32,618 bases of DNA from an uncultured Bacilli bacterium (GCA_934141615.1 CAKPCM010000007.1:1-32618); one strand, 5' to 3'; shown: positions 1 to 8,724, counted from the first letter of the stretch. Program-made: numbers and translations. Notes: generated by a model from the sequence alone, not told the origin.

Positions 1-453
1 AAACTAATTAATAAAGAAAAGGTTAATGCTGGTGATTTAATAAAGGATCCAATACTTATAAGAAATAAGTTTGATACAGATAAGATATCAGAGAAAATGC
101 TAATGTCATTTATACTAGAGGATATACCAAGCTTTCTAAAACAACTGGGAGAAGGTTTTACTTTTATAGAAAATGAATACCCAATAAAAATAGGAGATAG
201 ATATAACTACATATATATGCTTTTATATAACATTTATGATAATTGTTATGTTGTAATAGAACTTAAGATAAACGAAATAAAAAAAGAACATATAGGACAA
301 GTAGAAACGTATATGAACTTTATTGATAAAAATTTAAGAACAATTAATCAAGGTCCAACCATTGGTATTATTGTGTGTAAAAAGAAAAATGGCTACTTAT
401 TTAAATACGTAACTAACGAAAATATTTATGAAAGAGAATACGAATTAGTGTGA
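1..453 (+). CDS. C-terminal part of a DUF1016/YhcG-like PDDEXK nuclease-family protein (partial)
   Basis: The frame is open from the first base, so the gene begins outside the window and only its C-terminal half is seen. The sequence resembles the C-terminal nuclease-like domain of the DUF1016 (YhcG) family: an IKDP start, a stretch like EFLLELGxGF (here SFLKQLGEGFTF), an IxIGD strand, then YVVIELK, GQVETYMNFID and an IGIIVCKKK strand. In the family the strand before VVIELK normally carries an Asp (FxIDLLFYN). Here the aligned residue is Tyr (codon TAT at 214-216), while the E and K of IELK are kept. The family is annotated as nuclease-like and often sits near restriction or mobile genes. This copy may be catalytically weakened. 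Function beyond family membership is not clear. Confidence 0.6.
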   Translation, partial: KLINKEKVNAGDLIKDPILIRNKFDTDKISEKMLMSFILEDIPSFLKQLGEGFTFIENEYPIKIGDRYNYIYMLLYNIYDNCYVVIELKINEIKKEHIGQVETYMNFIDKNLRTINQGPTIGIIVCKKKNGYLFKYVTNENIYEREYELV

Positions 454-645
454 AAAGCAAAGAGAAAACCTTGTTTTTTTATTATGTTTAATTATTCGAC
501 AAAACTTCTTAAATTTTTTTCATATTTCTTAGGGGGTTTTTCAAAACTTTGTCTAACTATTAATTTGAAAGGAGGAAATTAATGGTTAAATAACTTTGAA
601 TTGTAGTAGTTAAAAAATAATCATAAAAAAGAAAGGAAAAAATAT

Positions 646-906
646 ATGACTAGAAAATTTGTTGTTACGATTAAAGAAATAGAAAATGAGGATAGTGAAA
701 CTAAAAAAACACTTGCAAGAGAAGCGTTTATGAACTTAATTAGGGAAAAAGACAGCTTAGATAACTACGAAGAAGATATAGAAGAATCTGAAGAAGAAAT
801 AGTAGATGAAAACGGTAATAAGAAAAAGCTATACATAGTCTCTAAAAGTTCTCCATATTTAACGAAATTATTTAATGACATTGAATCGTGGGTGAATAAA
901 GATTGA
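646..906 (+). CDS. small acidic hypothetical protein
   Basis: An 86-residue protein I do not recognise. It starts TRKFVVTIKEIE, contains a strongly acidic middle (NYEEDIEESEEE), and ends with a hydrophilic helix. It has no signal peptide or membrane segment, so it is probably cytoplasmic. The ATG is preceded by an AAAGGAAA ribosome site. Its TGA stop (904-906) overlaps the TTG start (903-905) of the thioester surface protein, which makes translational coupling likely and places it first in a three-gene operon with the surface protein and its sortase. That position suggests a role tied to expression or assembly of the surface protein, but nothing in the sequence proves it. Confidence 0.6.
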   Translation: MTRKFVVTIKEIENEDSETKKTLAREAFMNLIREKDSLDNYEEDIEESEEEIVDENGNKKKLYIVSKSSPYLTKLFNDIESWVNKD

Positions 907-2378
907 AAAAGAAAATAACACTGCTTCTTCTTGCTGTAATAATGCTTTTACCGTTTATAAAAGTAAAGGCTTTATCAAATGATTCATACGTTGATTGGAA
1001 TTTAGACAGAAGCATTTTTGCACATCAATATAGAAATGGAAGTGACCATATTACAAACCTTGCAATGATAACTGTAAATGGTATTTATGGTTACTGCATT
1101 GAGCCAGGAGTTCTAGCCGATAAGGCATCATATTATTCGTCAACTACTAGCATAAATGATACTCCATTAAGCGGGATAGATACCAGAAGATTAAGCTTAA
1201 TAGGATATTATGGATATGGATTTGAAGGACATAATACAAAAGAGTATTATATGGCAACTCAGGAGCTAATATGGAGGTATATGGGCGTAGAAAACGTCTG
1301 GTGGACTGATAGTAAAGTAGGAGGTAATATAATAAATATTGACTCATATAAAAACGAAATATTAAGACTTGTTAATCTATATGATGTAACTCCTTCTTTT
1401 AATTTTAAAGAAGAATACATGGTAGGAGATGAAATCATTCTTCCTGATAATAACAACGTTTTAAATGGTTATGACGTATTTCAAAATCAAAACGTTACAA
1501 AAGATGGTAACAATATAAAAATAAAGGTATCTGATGGAAATAATAAGTTTGTTTTAAAAAGACACAACAATGGTAAATTAACTAAGTTCTATTATAAAAG
1601 TGGATATCAAACAATTGGGACGTTTGAGTTTCCTTATGAACACTCTAAGGAGTATAACGTTAAATCATTTTATGGGAGGATAATAATTGATAAACTAGAT
1701 GATGATACTAAAAGTAAAGATAAGTCATCTAGCGAAGCTTCATTAGAAGGAGCAGAATATGGTTTATATGATAAAGATGATAATTTGCTTCAAACTAAAA
1801 AAACTGATAAAAATGGAACAATTATATTTGATAATCTACCAAAAAATAATTATCGAATAAAAGAGATTAGTCCAAGCACAGGATATACTAAATCACCAAC
1901 TATATCATCTACGTTTATTGGAACTGGAACGAGGGAAGTTGTTATAAAGTCGTTTGAGAAAATAATTAAAAATAAAATCTATATTACAAAGGTTTTAGAT
2001 GATCCAATAAATAATACTTGCACACCTGAAGAAGGAATATTATTCTACGTGTTTGATATATTAGGAAACCACATAATGGATCTTGTGACAGATAAAAATG
2101 GTAATATAGAGTTTACCTTACCATATGGGACTTATACGCTTAGACAAATATCTACTAAAGATGGAGTAGACAAGGTAGAAGATAAAATAATTGAGGTTAC
2201 TAAAGATGGCGTTATCCAAAAAATAGCGTTAGTTAATCATTTTTTACCAAAAGAAAAAATTCCAGAAGAAAAGAAAGAGGAAGTTTTACCTAATACTGGT
2301 AAACATAGCTTCCCATTATATATCATGCTTTTATCTATAAGTTCATTAATTACTATTTATGAAAAATCGCGTAATTAG
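903..2378 (+). CDS. LPNTG-anchored surface protein with thioester domain and two SpaA/Cna-B-like repeats
   Basis: A 491-residue cell-wall-anchored protein. The N-terminus is a signal peptide (KKK then a hydrophobic run to about residue 23). Next comes a thioester-type adhesion domain: Cys65 in YGYCIEPG and the paired TQELIW motif with Gln120 are the two residues that form the internal Cys-Gln thioester in this family. Two SpaA/Cna-B-like beta domains follow, near 256-350 (GAEYGLYD, TDKNGTIIF, YRIKEISPSTGY) and 355-445 (KVLDD, TDKNGNIEFTLPYGTYTLRQIS). The second has Gln where the isopeptide-catalysing Glu is common, so its isopeptide bond is doubtful. The C-terminus has LPNTG at 462-466, a hydrophobic segment and a charged tail. 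Translation starts at TTG, overlapping the upstream stop. The next gene, a sortase, overlaps its 3' end. Likely role: covalent adhesion to host or matrix surfaces. Confidence 0.85.
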   Translation: MKKKITLLLLAVIMLLPFIKVKALSNDSYVDWNLDRSIFAHQYRNGSDHITNLAMITVNGIYGYCIEPGVLADKASYYSSTTSINDTPLSGIDTRRLSLIGYYGYGFEGHNTKEYYMATQELIWRYMGVENVWWTDSKVGGNIINIDSYKNEILRLVNLYDVTPSFNFKEEYMVGDEIILPDNNNVLNGYDVFQNQNVTKDGNNIKIKVSDGNNKFVLKRHNNGKLTKFYYKSGYQTIGTFEFPYEHSKEYNVKSFYGRIIIDKLDDDTKSKDKSSSEASLEGAEYGLYDKDDNLLQTKKTDKNGTIIFDNLPKNNYRIKEISPSTGYTKSPTISSTFIGTGTREVVIKSFEKIIKNKIYITKVLDDPINNTCTPEEGILFYVFDILGNHIMDLVTDKNGNIEFTLPYGTYTLRQISTKDGVDKVEDKIIEVTKDGVIQKIALVNHFLPKEKIPEEKKEEVLPNTGKHSFPLYIMLLSISSLITIYEKSRN

Positions 2379-2898
2379 TTTAGTACTTTTTATAAGCGTA
2401 TTTTTAATTACAAAGGATTTGGTTTTTATGGCTTTATTAAATACTACAAGTGATAAGATAGTAAGTTCTTATTTTGCGGGTAGTCCAACCTTTAATTATA
2501 AAAGCGACATGGTTTTAAGTATTCCAAGTATTAACCTTAAAAACGTAGTAAAAAGAGCAGATAATGAATTTAAATTACTTGATAGATATTTGGTTTATTA
2601 TAAAAATAATAATTATAAAGATGGAATAGTAATACTAGGACATTCTGGTATGGGATATGGCACGTACTTTAATAGATTAGATGAACTAGATAATAAAAGT
2701 GATGTATATATCTACAAAGATAAACTTAAACTAACCTATCAATTTAAGGAAAAAATGGATGTAAAAGAAACGCGCACAGACATTTTAAATAGTGCTAAAG
2801 CAAATGAACTTATACTAATTACATGTAAAAAAAGTGTTAAAGATGAAAGGTTAGTTGTTAAATTAGTGTTAAAAAGTGCTAAAACCATTGAAAAATAA
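2359..2898 (+). CDS. dedicated sortase transpeptidase
   Basis: A 179-residue sortase that should cleave the LPNTG signal of the preceding surface protein and attach it to the cell wall. An N-terminal membrane anchor (about residues 4-27) is followed by the sortase beta-barrel: LSIPSINL, GHSGMGYGTYF with catalytic His95, LILITC with catalytic Cys156, and Arg164 in KDERLVV. The protein is short compared with class B or C sortases and looks closest to class A/D-like enzymes; the class is not certain. The ATG lies 20 bases inside the upstream gene and has no convincing ribosome site of its own, so translation is probably coupled. One sortase next to one substrate suggests a dedicated pair. Confidence 0.85.
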   Translation: MKNRVISLVLFISVFLITKDLVFMALLNTTSDKIVSSYFAGSPTFNYKSDMVLSIPSINLKNVVKRADNEFKLLDRYLVYYKNNNYKDGIVILGHSGMGYGTYFNRLDELDNKSDVYIYKDKLKLTYQFKEKMDVKETRTDILNSAKANELILITCKKSVKDERLVVKLVLKSAKTIEK

Positions 2899-3012
2899 GC
2901 AAAAAATGCTATTTTTGCACTAAAAATACTTGAAATAACTAGTAAAAAATGATACGCTTATATTGTAAGCAAGATAGCTTATAGATATGAACATAAATAT
3001 GGAGGTTTTATT

Positions 3013-3288
3013 ATGTCAAAACAAGAATTAGTAGAAAAAATGGCTGAAAAAGCTGGATTAACTAAGGCTGATGCTGCTCGTGCATTAGACGCATTTACTG
3101 AAAGCGTAACTGAAGCATTAAAGGCAGGAAACAAAGTTTCATTAGTAGGATTTGGTACTTATGCAACTTCAGAAAGACCAGCTAGAGAAGGTCGTAATCC
3201 AAGAACTGGAGAAACAGTTAAGATTGCTGCTAGAACTGCAGTTACATTCAAAGCTGGTTCTAAGTTAAAAGAAGCTGTAAACAAATAA
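3013..3288 (+). CDS. hup: HU family DNA-binding protein
   Basis: A 91-residue histone-like HU protein that bends and compacts DNA as a dimer. The whole family pattern is present: SKQELVEKMAEKAGLTKADA, the alpha-helical dimer core, LVGFGTYATSERPAREGRNPRTGE (the DNA-clasping arm with the Arg-Asn-Pro tip) and the C-terminal FKAGSKLKEAVN. Length is exactly typical. The ATG has a clear GGAGG 8 bases upstream (TATGGAGGTTTTATT). It is a monocistronic unit: a hairpin terminator follows the stop directly, and the codon use is more GC-rich and regular than its neighbours, as expected of a highly expressed gene. Confidence 0.97.
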   Translation: MSKQELVEKMAEKAGLTKADAARALDAFTESVTEALKAGNKVSLVGFGTYATSERPAREGRNPRTGETVKIAARTAVTFKAGSKLKEAVNK

Positions 3289-3289
3289 T

Positions 3290-3317
3290 GAAAAACCATG
3301 AAAATGGTTTTTTCTTT
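3290..3317 (+). terminator. intrinsic terminator after hup
   Basis: AAAACCAT and ATGGTTTT form a hairpin with a GAAA loop, followed by a T-rich tract (TTTTTTCTTTTT). It lies directly behind the hup stop codon. Confidence 0.85.
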
Positions 3318-3329
3318 TTGAATATTTGT

Positions 3330-3347
3330 TATAATTATAGTGGTGAT
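3330..3347 (+). promoter_or_regulatory. -10 element directly followed by ribosome site, cca
   Basis: A TATAAT hexamer at 3330-3335 is followed after six bases by GGTGAT (3342-3347), which serves as ribosome site for a TTG start at 3352. Transcription would start almost on the ribosome site. No clear -35 box is visible. The same TATAAT-N6-GGTGAT layout recurs upstream of recU and ligA. Confidence 0.5.
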
Positions 3348-3351
3348 AACT

Positions 3352-4449
3352 TTGATAGAGAAAGCTTGTGAACTTTTACAAATGTTTTATTCTTCTGGCT
3401 ATGAAGCTTATGTAGTTGGAGGATTTGTAAGAGATATTATTTTAGGAAGAAATAGTTTTGATGTTGATATTGCAACTAATGCTACACCAAAAGAAGTACA
3501 AATGATATTTAAGGATGTAAAACTTCCATTTGAAGGTTATGGATCCGTGCATTTAGTATATAAGAAAGTAAACTTTGAAATTACAACGTACCGTATGGAC
3601 CTAGAATATCAAGATAAAAGAAAACCTTCTAAGATAGTTTATACTGACAAATTGATAATTGATTTAAGAAGAAGAGATTTTACTATGAACACGTTATGCA
3701 TGGATAAAAATAAGAACATTATTGACTTGTTAAACGCAAGGTGTGACATAGAAAATAGGGTAATAAAAACAGTTGGAAATGCAAACAGAAGACTAAAAGA
3801 AGATTCTCTTAGAATACTTCGTGCAATAAGGTTTGCAACCGAACTTGATTTTTCTATTGATGAAGAATTAAAGGATGCCATAATAAATAATAGAGAGCTA
3901 GTTAAAGATTTATCATTTTACCGAAAAAAGCAGGAACTAAACAGAATATTTTCATCTCCTAACGTACTTAAGGGAATTAGCCTTTTAAGGTATTTTAACT
4001 TAGATGATTATTTAGACATAAACTTAAAATGTGAAATCGTTAAAACAAGTGATCCAATAGGCATATGGGCGCAGGTTAGTCCTTCTTCCTCATATCCTTT
4101 TACCACTAACGAAAAAGACTATTTAAAGGCCATAAATGACGTTTTAAAAGCAGACGCAATTGATGACATGGAATTGTATAAAAAAGGCAATTACGTGTGC
4201 TTTATTGCTGCACAAATACTTAATATGGATACTAATGATATTTATGATAGATGTGATAATCTTTCAATTAAAAAAACATCAGATATTAAGCTTACCGGAA
4301 AAGATATAATAGAACTTATTAATCCTAAAGATAAAAGTATTATAAAAAACATAATTAAAGACATAGAAAAGAAAATAATATATAAATCATTAAATAATGA
4401 TTATGAAGAGTTAAAACGTTACGTGTTAGATAACTATAAGAAATATTGA
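3352..4449 (+). CDS. cca: CCA-adding tRNA nucleotidyltransferase
   Basis: This enzyme adds or repairs the 3' CCA end of tRNAs. It is a class II nucleotidyltransferase: GGFVRD at about residues 23-28 and the metal-binding DVD at 37-39, then LRRRDFTMN, LKEDSLRILRAIRFATEL and YRKKQELNRIF, all classic motifs of the head and neck domains. The tail is more divergent. I place the start at TTG 3352, because GGTGAT at 3342-3347 is well spaced for it. A GTG at 3340 would also be in frame but overlaps that ribosome site. Length (about 365 residues) is usual for the family. It stands between hup and dnaD, in its own short-leader transcript. Confidence 0.92.
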   Translation: MIEKACELLQMFYSSGYEAYVVGGFVRDIILGRNSFDVDIATNATPKEVQMIFKDVKLPFEGYGSVHLVYKKVNFEITTYRMDLEYQDKRKPSKIVYTDKLIIDLRRRDFTMNTLCMDKNKNIIDLLNARCDIENRVIKTVGNANRRLKEDSLRILRAIRFATELDFSIDEELKDAIINNRELVKDLSFYRKKQELNRIFSSPNVLKGISLLRYFNLDDYLDINLKCEIVKTSDPIGIWAQVSPSSSYPFTTNEKDYLKAINDVLKADAIDDMELYKKGNYVCFIAAQILNMDTNDIYDRCDNLSIKKTSDIKLTGKDIIELINPKDKSIIKNIIKDIEKKIIYKSLNNDYEELKRYVLDNYKKY

Positions 4450-4475
4450 TAATACGCATCCAGTTATGTTATAAT
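4446..4475 (+). promoter_or_regulatory. promoter of dnaD
   Basis: TTGATA (4446-4451) and TATAAT (4470-4475) are separated by 18 bases. The -35 box overlaps the end of cca. A GAAAGAGGTGAT ribosome site follows before the ATG at 4501. Confidence 0.55.
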
Positions 4476-4500
4476 CCTTTTTAGAAAGAGGTGATTTTGT

Positions 4501-5148
4501 ATGCTAAAAAAAGAGTTAATGAACGAACTTAATAATGAAAATCATTATACTGTTCCAAGATATGTTTTATCTTATGCTAAAGAACTTGGTTTAGATATGG
4601 ATTCACTTATTTTACTTATTTATTTTTTAAATAAACCAAACAAATCTATATTTGATTATAAAAAGATAATTGAAGATATTAATTTTACTGAAAAAGAACT
4701 TTTAAATGCACTATCTACTCTTAAGGATAAGAATATTTTACTTATTCTTATGGAAAAGAATGATTCGGGTGTTTTAGAAGAGAAGGTCGATATAAGTTTA
4801 TTTTATGAAATCATATTTTCTAAGATATTAAATAAGGAAACGAAAGAGAATAATGAAAAGGACTTATATGATAACTTTGAAAAGGAATTTGGAAGAACTC
4901 TTTCTCCTATGGAGTATGAAATAATTAATTCTTGGAAGGAGCAAAAGATAAGTAACGAACTTATTTTATCTGCGCTTAAAGAGGCCGTGTTTAATGGTGT
5001 TAATAATTTAAGGTACATAGATAAAATATTATATGAATGGAATAAAAAAGGCATAAAAAAGCCTACTGACGTAATAGAAAAACAAAAGGCAAGGGAAGAA
5101 GAAAAAACTCCTGAAACTTACGAATATGACTGGTTAAATGAAGACTAG
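4501..5148 (+). CDS. dnaD: DnaD-domain replication initiation/primosome protein
   Basis: A 215-residue DnaD-type protein, part of the Gram-positive primosome that helps load the replicative helicase. The N-terminal half is a winged-helix-like region (PRYVLSYAKELGLDMDSLILLIYFLN). The C-terminal DnaB2/DnaD domain is very well conserved: FEKEFGRTLSPMEYEII, SNELILSALKEAVFNGVNNLRYID and YIDKILYEWNKKGIK, which holds the YxxxIxxxW DNA-binding signature. A short acidic tail follows. The ATG has AGAGGTGAT upstream. It runs head-on into the PBP gene, with a bidirectional terminator between them. Confidence 0.9.
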   Translation: MLKKELMNELNNENHYTVPRYVLSYAKELGLDMDSLILLIYFLNKPNKSIFDYKKIIEDINFTEKELLNALSTLKDKNILLILMEKNDSGVLEEKVDISLFYEIIFSKILNKETKENNEKDLYDNFEKEFGRTLSPMEYEIINSWKEQKISNELILSALKEAVFNGVNNLRYIDKILYEWNKKGIKKPTDVIEKQKAREEEKTPETYEYDWLNED

Positions 5149-5167
5149 TCATTTTTTTATGAAAGAA

Positions 5168-5200
5168 AAAAGTACCTTAAATTTAAGGTACTTATTTATT
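5168..5200. terminator. bidirectional intrinsic terminator between dnaD and the PBP gene
   Basis: A perfect 24-base palindrome occupies 5170-5193, with arms AAGTACCTTAAA and TTTAAGGTACTT. It is flanked by an A-rich tract on the left and a T-containing tract on the right, so it can work for both converging transcripts. Confidence 0.8.
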
Positions 5201-7913
5201 CTGTTGTATTAGTTGTGTTAGATGCTGTTACCGTAACGTTTCTACTTACCGTTTTACTCTTTCCTTGATAAGTTACCTTATAAGTTAGTTTATAAGTTCC
5301 AAGGATGTTTGTATCGACGCTTCCAGATTCTAGCGTAATGGTTGCTTGGTCTGTTACATCAACGGAGTTATATAAAACGATTATAGGTTTATTATCAACA
5401 AAGGCTTCTCCCTGTTTTATCGTACTGTTACTTATTTTAACATCAAAATCACTTGTTACCGAAACTTTGTGCTCAACACCTTTGCTTCGGTTTGTTTTGT
5501 AGTTAGAGTATGCTGTATATATTACGTATACAGGATTTGAATAACTAGTTGTATGTGTGTATGATGTACTAGTTGTAGTTCCAACGTATACTTCAGAACC
5601 ACCGGAGCCATCTTTTACATATATGTCATATCCGAGTGTTCCATAGCTATCATCAAAGTTTAAGTTAACCATGTCTTCAGCGCTAATACCATTCCATTTT
5701 AAGTGTACTGTATTACCAGATATACTGCTTGTAACACCACTTACACTTGGTAGTTGTTCTACTTGCTCAGTTCCGGTTTCATCAGGTCCAGTTCCTTTTC
5801 TAAAGTATCCAACAACACCGCCGTATAAGGCTTTTTTAAGTGGAATAGAGTTCCTTACAACTGATACCTCTTCAATGCTAGAAGGTCTTTCAAATGTGCT
5901 TCCATCTTTATCAAATAAGTTATCTGCTAAATTACGATAGAACTTATCACGAGTTGTCCAAGATGATGTAGTACTATGACCCTCTCTTATACTAGCATAT
6001 CCATACCAGAATGTTATTGTTTGTTTTGGAGTATATCCACATACCCATAAGTCATTTACTGCCTTACTTGATAATCCGTATTTTTTTCTAGTTGCTTCAT
6101 CAAAGTTAGAAGTACCAGTTTTAGCAGCTGTTTGAACACCACTTATACCAGCGGCTGATTTAGCAAGTCCTTCTGTTGCAGACCAGTTTAAAGAGTAATT
6201 AATAATGTATGCTGTTGAGTCATTCATAACACGTGTTTTAGCTGATTTTGTTTCAACTACTTCATCAGTGTCTTTATACACAAATTTCTTTATTGTATGA
6301 GGTTTAATGTAATAACCACCATTTGAGAATGCTTGATATGCTCCTGCCATTGTCATTGGACTGTTTCTAGATTCTCCTTTTTTTGTAGAACCAGTAAATG
6401 ATCCAATAGAGTGAGCCTCATGTATTTTACCATTTTTATCTACTTCTGGAGTAATTCCAAGGCTACTTGCGAATTTTAATATCTTATCATTACCAGCTTC
6501 TTTAGATACTTGTTGGAAAGTTTTTAAAGCTGTTATGTTTCTTGAAAGTCCAAGTGCTTGATATAATGGAAGCCTTCCTTTATATCCACCATCTGAGTTA
6601 GATATCTTAGTTCCATCACTATATGTTGTTGGGGTATCGTCAATGTAGTTAACCGTTCCCCAACCTAGGTATTCAACCGCTGGACCATAGTCAAATATTG
6701 GTTTTGCCGTTGAACCTATTTGTTTATTTGTCATAGTAGCAAAGTTATATGATCTTTCGGAATTTTTATTTCTTCCAGCTCCTACTGCCAATACTTCACC
6801 ACTTGCTGAGTCAGTCATTACAATACCTGCTTGTGCGTTTTCGTTTTCCCAGTTCCAGGCCTCACCATTCATAACCTTGTTAACGAAGTCTTGCTTACTT
6901 CTGTTCATTGCGGTGTAAATCTTAAGTGGGGTAGTATATGGGTTTAAATCATATTCATTTTCTAACTCTTCAACAACGGTATCAATATATCCTTGATACT
7001 CAGAGTACGTTCCAGAAGCTTCTGTTTTCCTTATGTATGAAGTAATCGGAGAACTTTCTGCAATTTCTTTTTCTTCTTCAGTTATATAACCATGTCTTTG
7101 CATTAGGTAAAGAACCGTTTTTCTTCTTCCTTCAGCACGTTCTGGATAGTTATACGGATTATAATAAGTTGGTGATTGGAATAATCCTGCTATAAATGAT
7201 GCTTCTGCTAAGTTAAGTTCACTAACTGATTTACCAAAGTAGTTTAATGAGGCTTGCTCAACACCGTAAGCCCCGTTACCTAAGTAAGAGTCATTAACGT
7301 AAAATTCTAAAATTTCTTTTTTAGTATATTTTCTTTCTATTTTAAATATTGAAAGGTATATATCAGTAAACTTTCTAGTTATTCCTTCAAAACCTTTAGA
7401 TTCAGTAGAAGTGTAGTTGTTTTTAGCAATTTGCATTGTAAGAGTTGATGCACCACCACCATTTTTACCAACTAGTTGATACATACTTGCTTTCATAAAT
7501 CTTGCAAGATCAAAACCATTATGTTGGAAGAACTTAGAGTCTTCTGTTGCAATTATTGCATCTATTAAAACCTCAGGTAAGTCATCATATGATATTTCCG
7601 TTCTGTTTTCGTTACCCATTTTGGTAATTAAGTTTCCATCGGTATCATATAGCTCTGACATTTGAGTAAACTTTAAGTTGTTTGGATCAAATTTAGGAGC
7701 CTTTATAATAACGTAAGCAAAAAATACTGCCATAAGTGATGCAAAGGCTATCACACAAATTATAAGAATGTTTAAAATCATCTTTTTCTTTTTACTTACT
7801 TTTCTTTTAGAAGTATTACTTGTACCTTTTACAACTTTTCTTTTAACATCATTTGTTTTAGCTTTGATGTTATTTGCAATGTTACTTGCTTTGCTGCTTC
7901 TTTTTTTCATCAT
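5196..7913 (-). CDS. ponA: class A penicillin-binding protein (bifunctional transglycosylase/transpeptidase)
   Basis: A 905-residue peptidoglycan polymerase and cross-linker. A long basic cytoplasmic N-terminus (1-44) precedes a membrane anchor (about 45-70). The GT51 transglycosylase domain shows EDSKFFQHNGFD with catalytic Glu124, GGASTLTMQIAKN and YLGNGAYGVEQAS. The transpeptidase domain has Ser401 in STAKP, SRN at 457-459 and KTGTS at 598-602. The C-terminus carries an SV-rich fibronectin-like segment (about 695-790) and an Ig-like domain near 800-890 (LGTYKLTYKVTYQG). The ATG overlaps the recU TGA as ATGA, and GGAGGTAAC lies upstream. The recU-ponA pair is conserved in Bacilli. Confidence 0.95.
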   Translation of the reverse strand: MMKKRSSKASNIANNIKAKTNDVKRKVVKGTSNTSKRKVSKKKKMILNILIICVIAFASLMAVFFAYVIIKAPKFDPNNLKFTQMSELYDTDGNLITKMGNENRTEISYDDLPEVLIDAIIATEDSKFFQHNGFDLARFMKASMYQLVGKNGGGASTLTMQIAKNNYTSTESKGFEGITRKFTDIYLSIFKIERKYTKKEILEFYVNDSYLGNGAYGVEQASLNYFGKSVSELNLAEASFIAGLFQSPTYYNPYNYPERAEGRRKTVLYLMQRHGYITEEEKEIAESSPITSYIRKTEASGTYSEYQGYIDTVVEELENEYDLNPYTTPLKIYTAMNRSKQDFVNKVMNGEAWNWENENAQAGIVMTDSASGEVLAVGAGRNKNSERSYNFATMTNKQIGSTAKPIFDYGPAVEYLGWGTVNYIDDTPTTYSDGTKISNSDGGYKGRLPLYQALGLSRNITALKTFQQVSKEAGNDKILKFASSLGITPEVDKNGKIHEAHSIGSFTGSTKKGESRNSPMTMAGAYQAFSNGGYYIKPHTIKKFVYKDTDEVVETKSAKTRVMNDSTAYIINYSLNWSATEGLAKSAAGISGVQTAAKTGTSNFDEATRKKYGLSSKAVNDLWVCGYTPKQTITFWYGYASIREGHSTTSSWTTRDKFYRNLADNLFDKDGSTFERPSSIEEVSVVRNSIPLKKALYGGVVGYFRKGTGPDETGTEQVEQLPSVSGVTSSISGNTVHLKWNGISAEDMVNLNFDDSYGTLGYDIYVKDGSGGSEVYVGTTTSTSYTHTTSYSNPVYVIYTAYSNYKTNRSKGVEHKVSVTSDFDVKISNSTIKQGEAFVDNKPIIVLYNSVDVTDQATITLESGSVDTNILGTYKLTYKVTYQGKSKTVSRNVTVTASNTTNTTE

Positions 7914-8488
7914 GATTTGTTACCTCCAAAGTATAATTTATCTATTACTTCTATATAGTCTATTCTAGGTGCATACTTTATTTTAATCATTGTACCATAT
8001 TTCTTAAAAAAATCTAATGGAATCGACTTTCTTTTATTATTTTTAATAAATTCTTCTAAGTTTTCCGTACTTAAAAAATACGTTTCATCAAGCAGGTTAA
8101 ACCTTACTATTATAAATGATATGGCACCTTTATTTTTAACGTTTATTAAATGTTTTATTTGGTGCGTATGTATGTTAGCTAGTGCAAAAGAAGTTTTACT
8201 ATTCGTCTCCTTAGCCTCAAAATCAACGTATTTTCCGTTATAAATTCCGTTGTAATCGGTCGTTGATGGAGTCTCGAAATAAGCCTCTTTTATTTTTCCT
8301 AATTTATAATCAACGTTAACGAGTTTTATAGGAGTAGGTTTTTTATAAACGTATGCAATATCCTTAATTCTATAATACTCATTCGCTAAATTTATGTCAG
8401 ATTCTAAAGCCATACCACGGTTTGCAAACCCACTTTTTATGTTGTTGCCGCGGGTTTTGTTAAACCTGGTAAAGAAAGTGTTATTCAT
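7910..8488 (-). CDS. recU: Holliday junction resolvase RecU
   Basis: RecU cleaves Holliday junctions during recombination and chromosome segregation in Gram-positive bacteria. The family signature is clear: GNNIKSGFANRGMALESDIN, YVYKKPTPIKLV, STTDYNGIYNGKYVDFEAKET with the PDDEXK acidic residues and Lys, then FALANIHTHQIKHL and IPLDFF. I choose the ATG at 8488, giving 192 residues, because AGGTGAT lies 7 bases upstream. Two in-frame upstream starts (to 8500) overlap that ribosome site. The stop overlaps the ponA start by four bases, so the two are translationally coupled. Confidence 0.93.
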   Translation of the reverse strand: MNNTFFTRFNKTRGNNIKSGFANRGMALESDINLANEYYRIKDIAYVYKKPTPIKLVNVDYKLGKIKEAYFETPSTTDYNGIYNGKYVDFEAKETNSKTSFALANIHTHQIKHLINVKNKGAISFIIVRFNLLDETYFLSTENLEEFIKNNKRKSIPLDFFKKYGTMIKIKYAPRIDYIEVIDKLYFGGNKS

Positions 8489-8495
8489 AACTAGC

Positions 8496-8514
8496 ATCAC
8501 CTGTTACAATTATA
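8496..8514 (-). promoter_or_regulatory. -10 element and ribosome site of recU
   Basis: On the minus strand TATAAT (8514-8509) is followed after six bases by AGGTGAT, the ribosome site for recU. The spacing copies that of cca and ligA. No good -35 box is visible. Confidence 0.5.
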
Positions 8515-8616
8515 CTACATTTATTTATTATTTCTATATAAAATATGAAAAGAATTGTCGAAAATATTAAAATATAATTTTGACGTGTTATTATTTATTT
8601 GAAAGGAATGTTTTTT

Positions 8617-8715
8617 ATGAAAGATTATACTTTGATGTTTGTTATTATTGATGATTTAATAGACGAAGTAGAAAAAATAGAAGAAACTTTAATTATAAAT
8701 CATACACTTAATTAG
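8617..8715 (+). CDS. 32-residue acidic peptide upstream of a holin-like gene
   Basis: A short frame of 32 codons (starts MKDYTLMFVIIDD, ends TLIINHTLN) preceded by GAAAGGAATG as ribosome site. It is predicted to be acidic and helical, without a clear membrane segment. Its TAG stop abuts GGTGAT, the ribosome site of the next gene, so the two are probably one transcript. A TATAAT lies at about 8573-8578. I do not recognise a family. Its small size keeps confidence modest. Confidence 0.4.
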   Translation: MKDYTLMFVIIDDLIDEVEKIEETLIINHTLN

Positions 8716-8724
8716 GTGATTTAT

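Noticed and set aside
581..592. Three-codon frame (Met-Val-Lys) behind a GGAGG site
   Set aside because: Has a good ribosome site but is too short to argue for; no terminator or pairing switch seen around it.
1147..1456. Open frames on the minus strand inside the surface protein gene
   Set aside because: No ribosome sites, odd composition, and fully covered by a well-supported gene on the other strand.
2899..2920. GCAAAAA and TTTTTGC hairpin after the sortase gene
   Set aside because: Seven weak pairs with no T tract beyond the stem; not convincing as a terminator.
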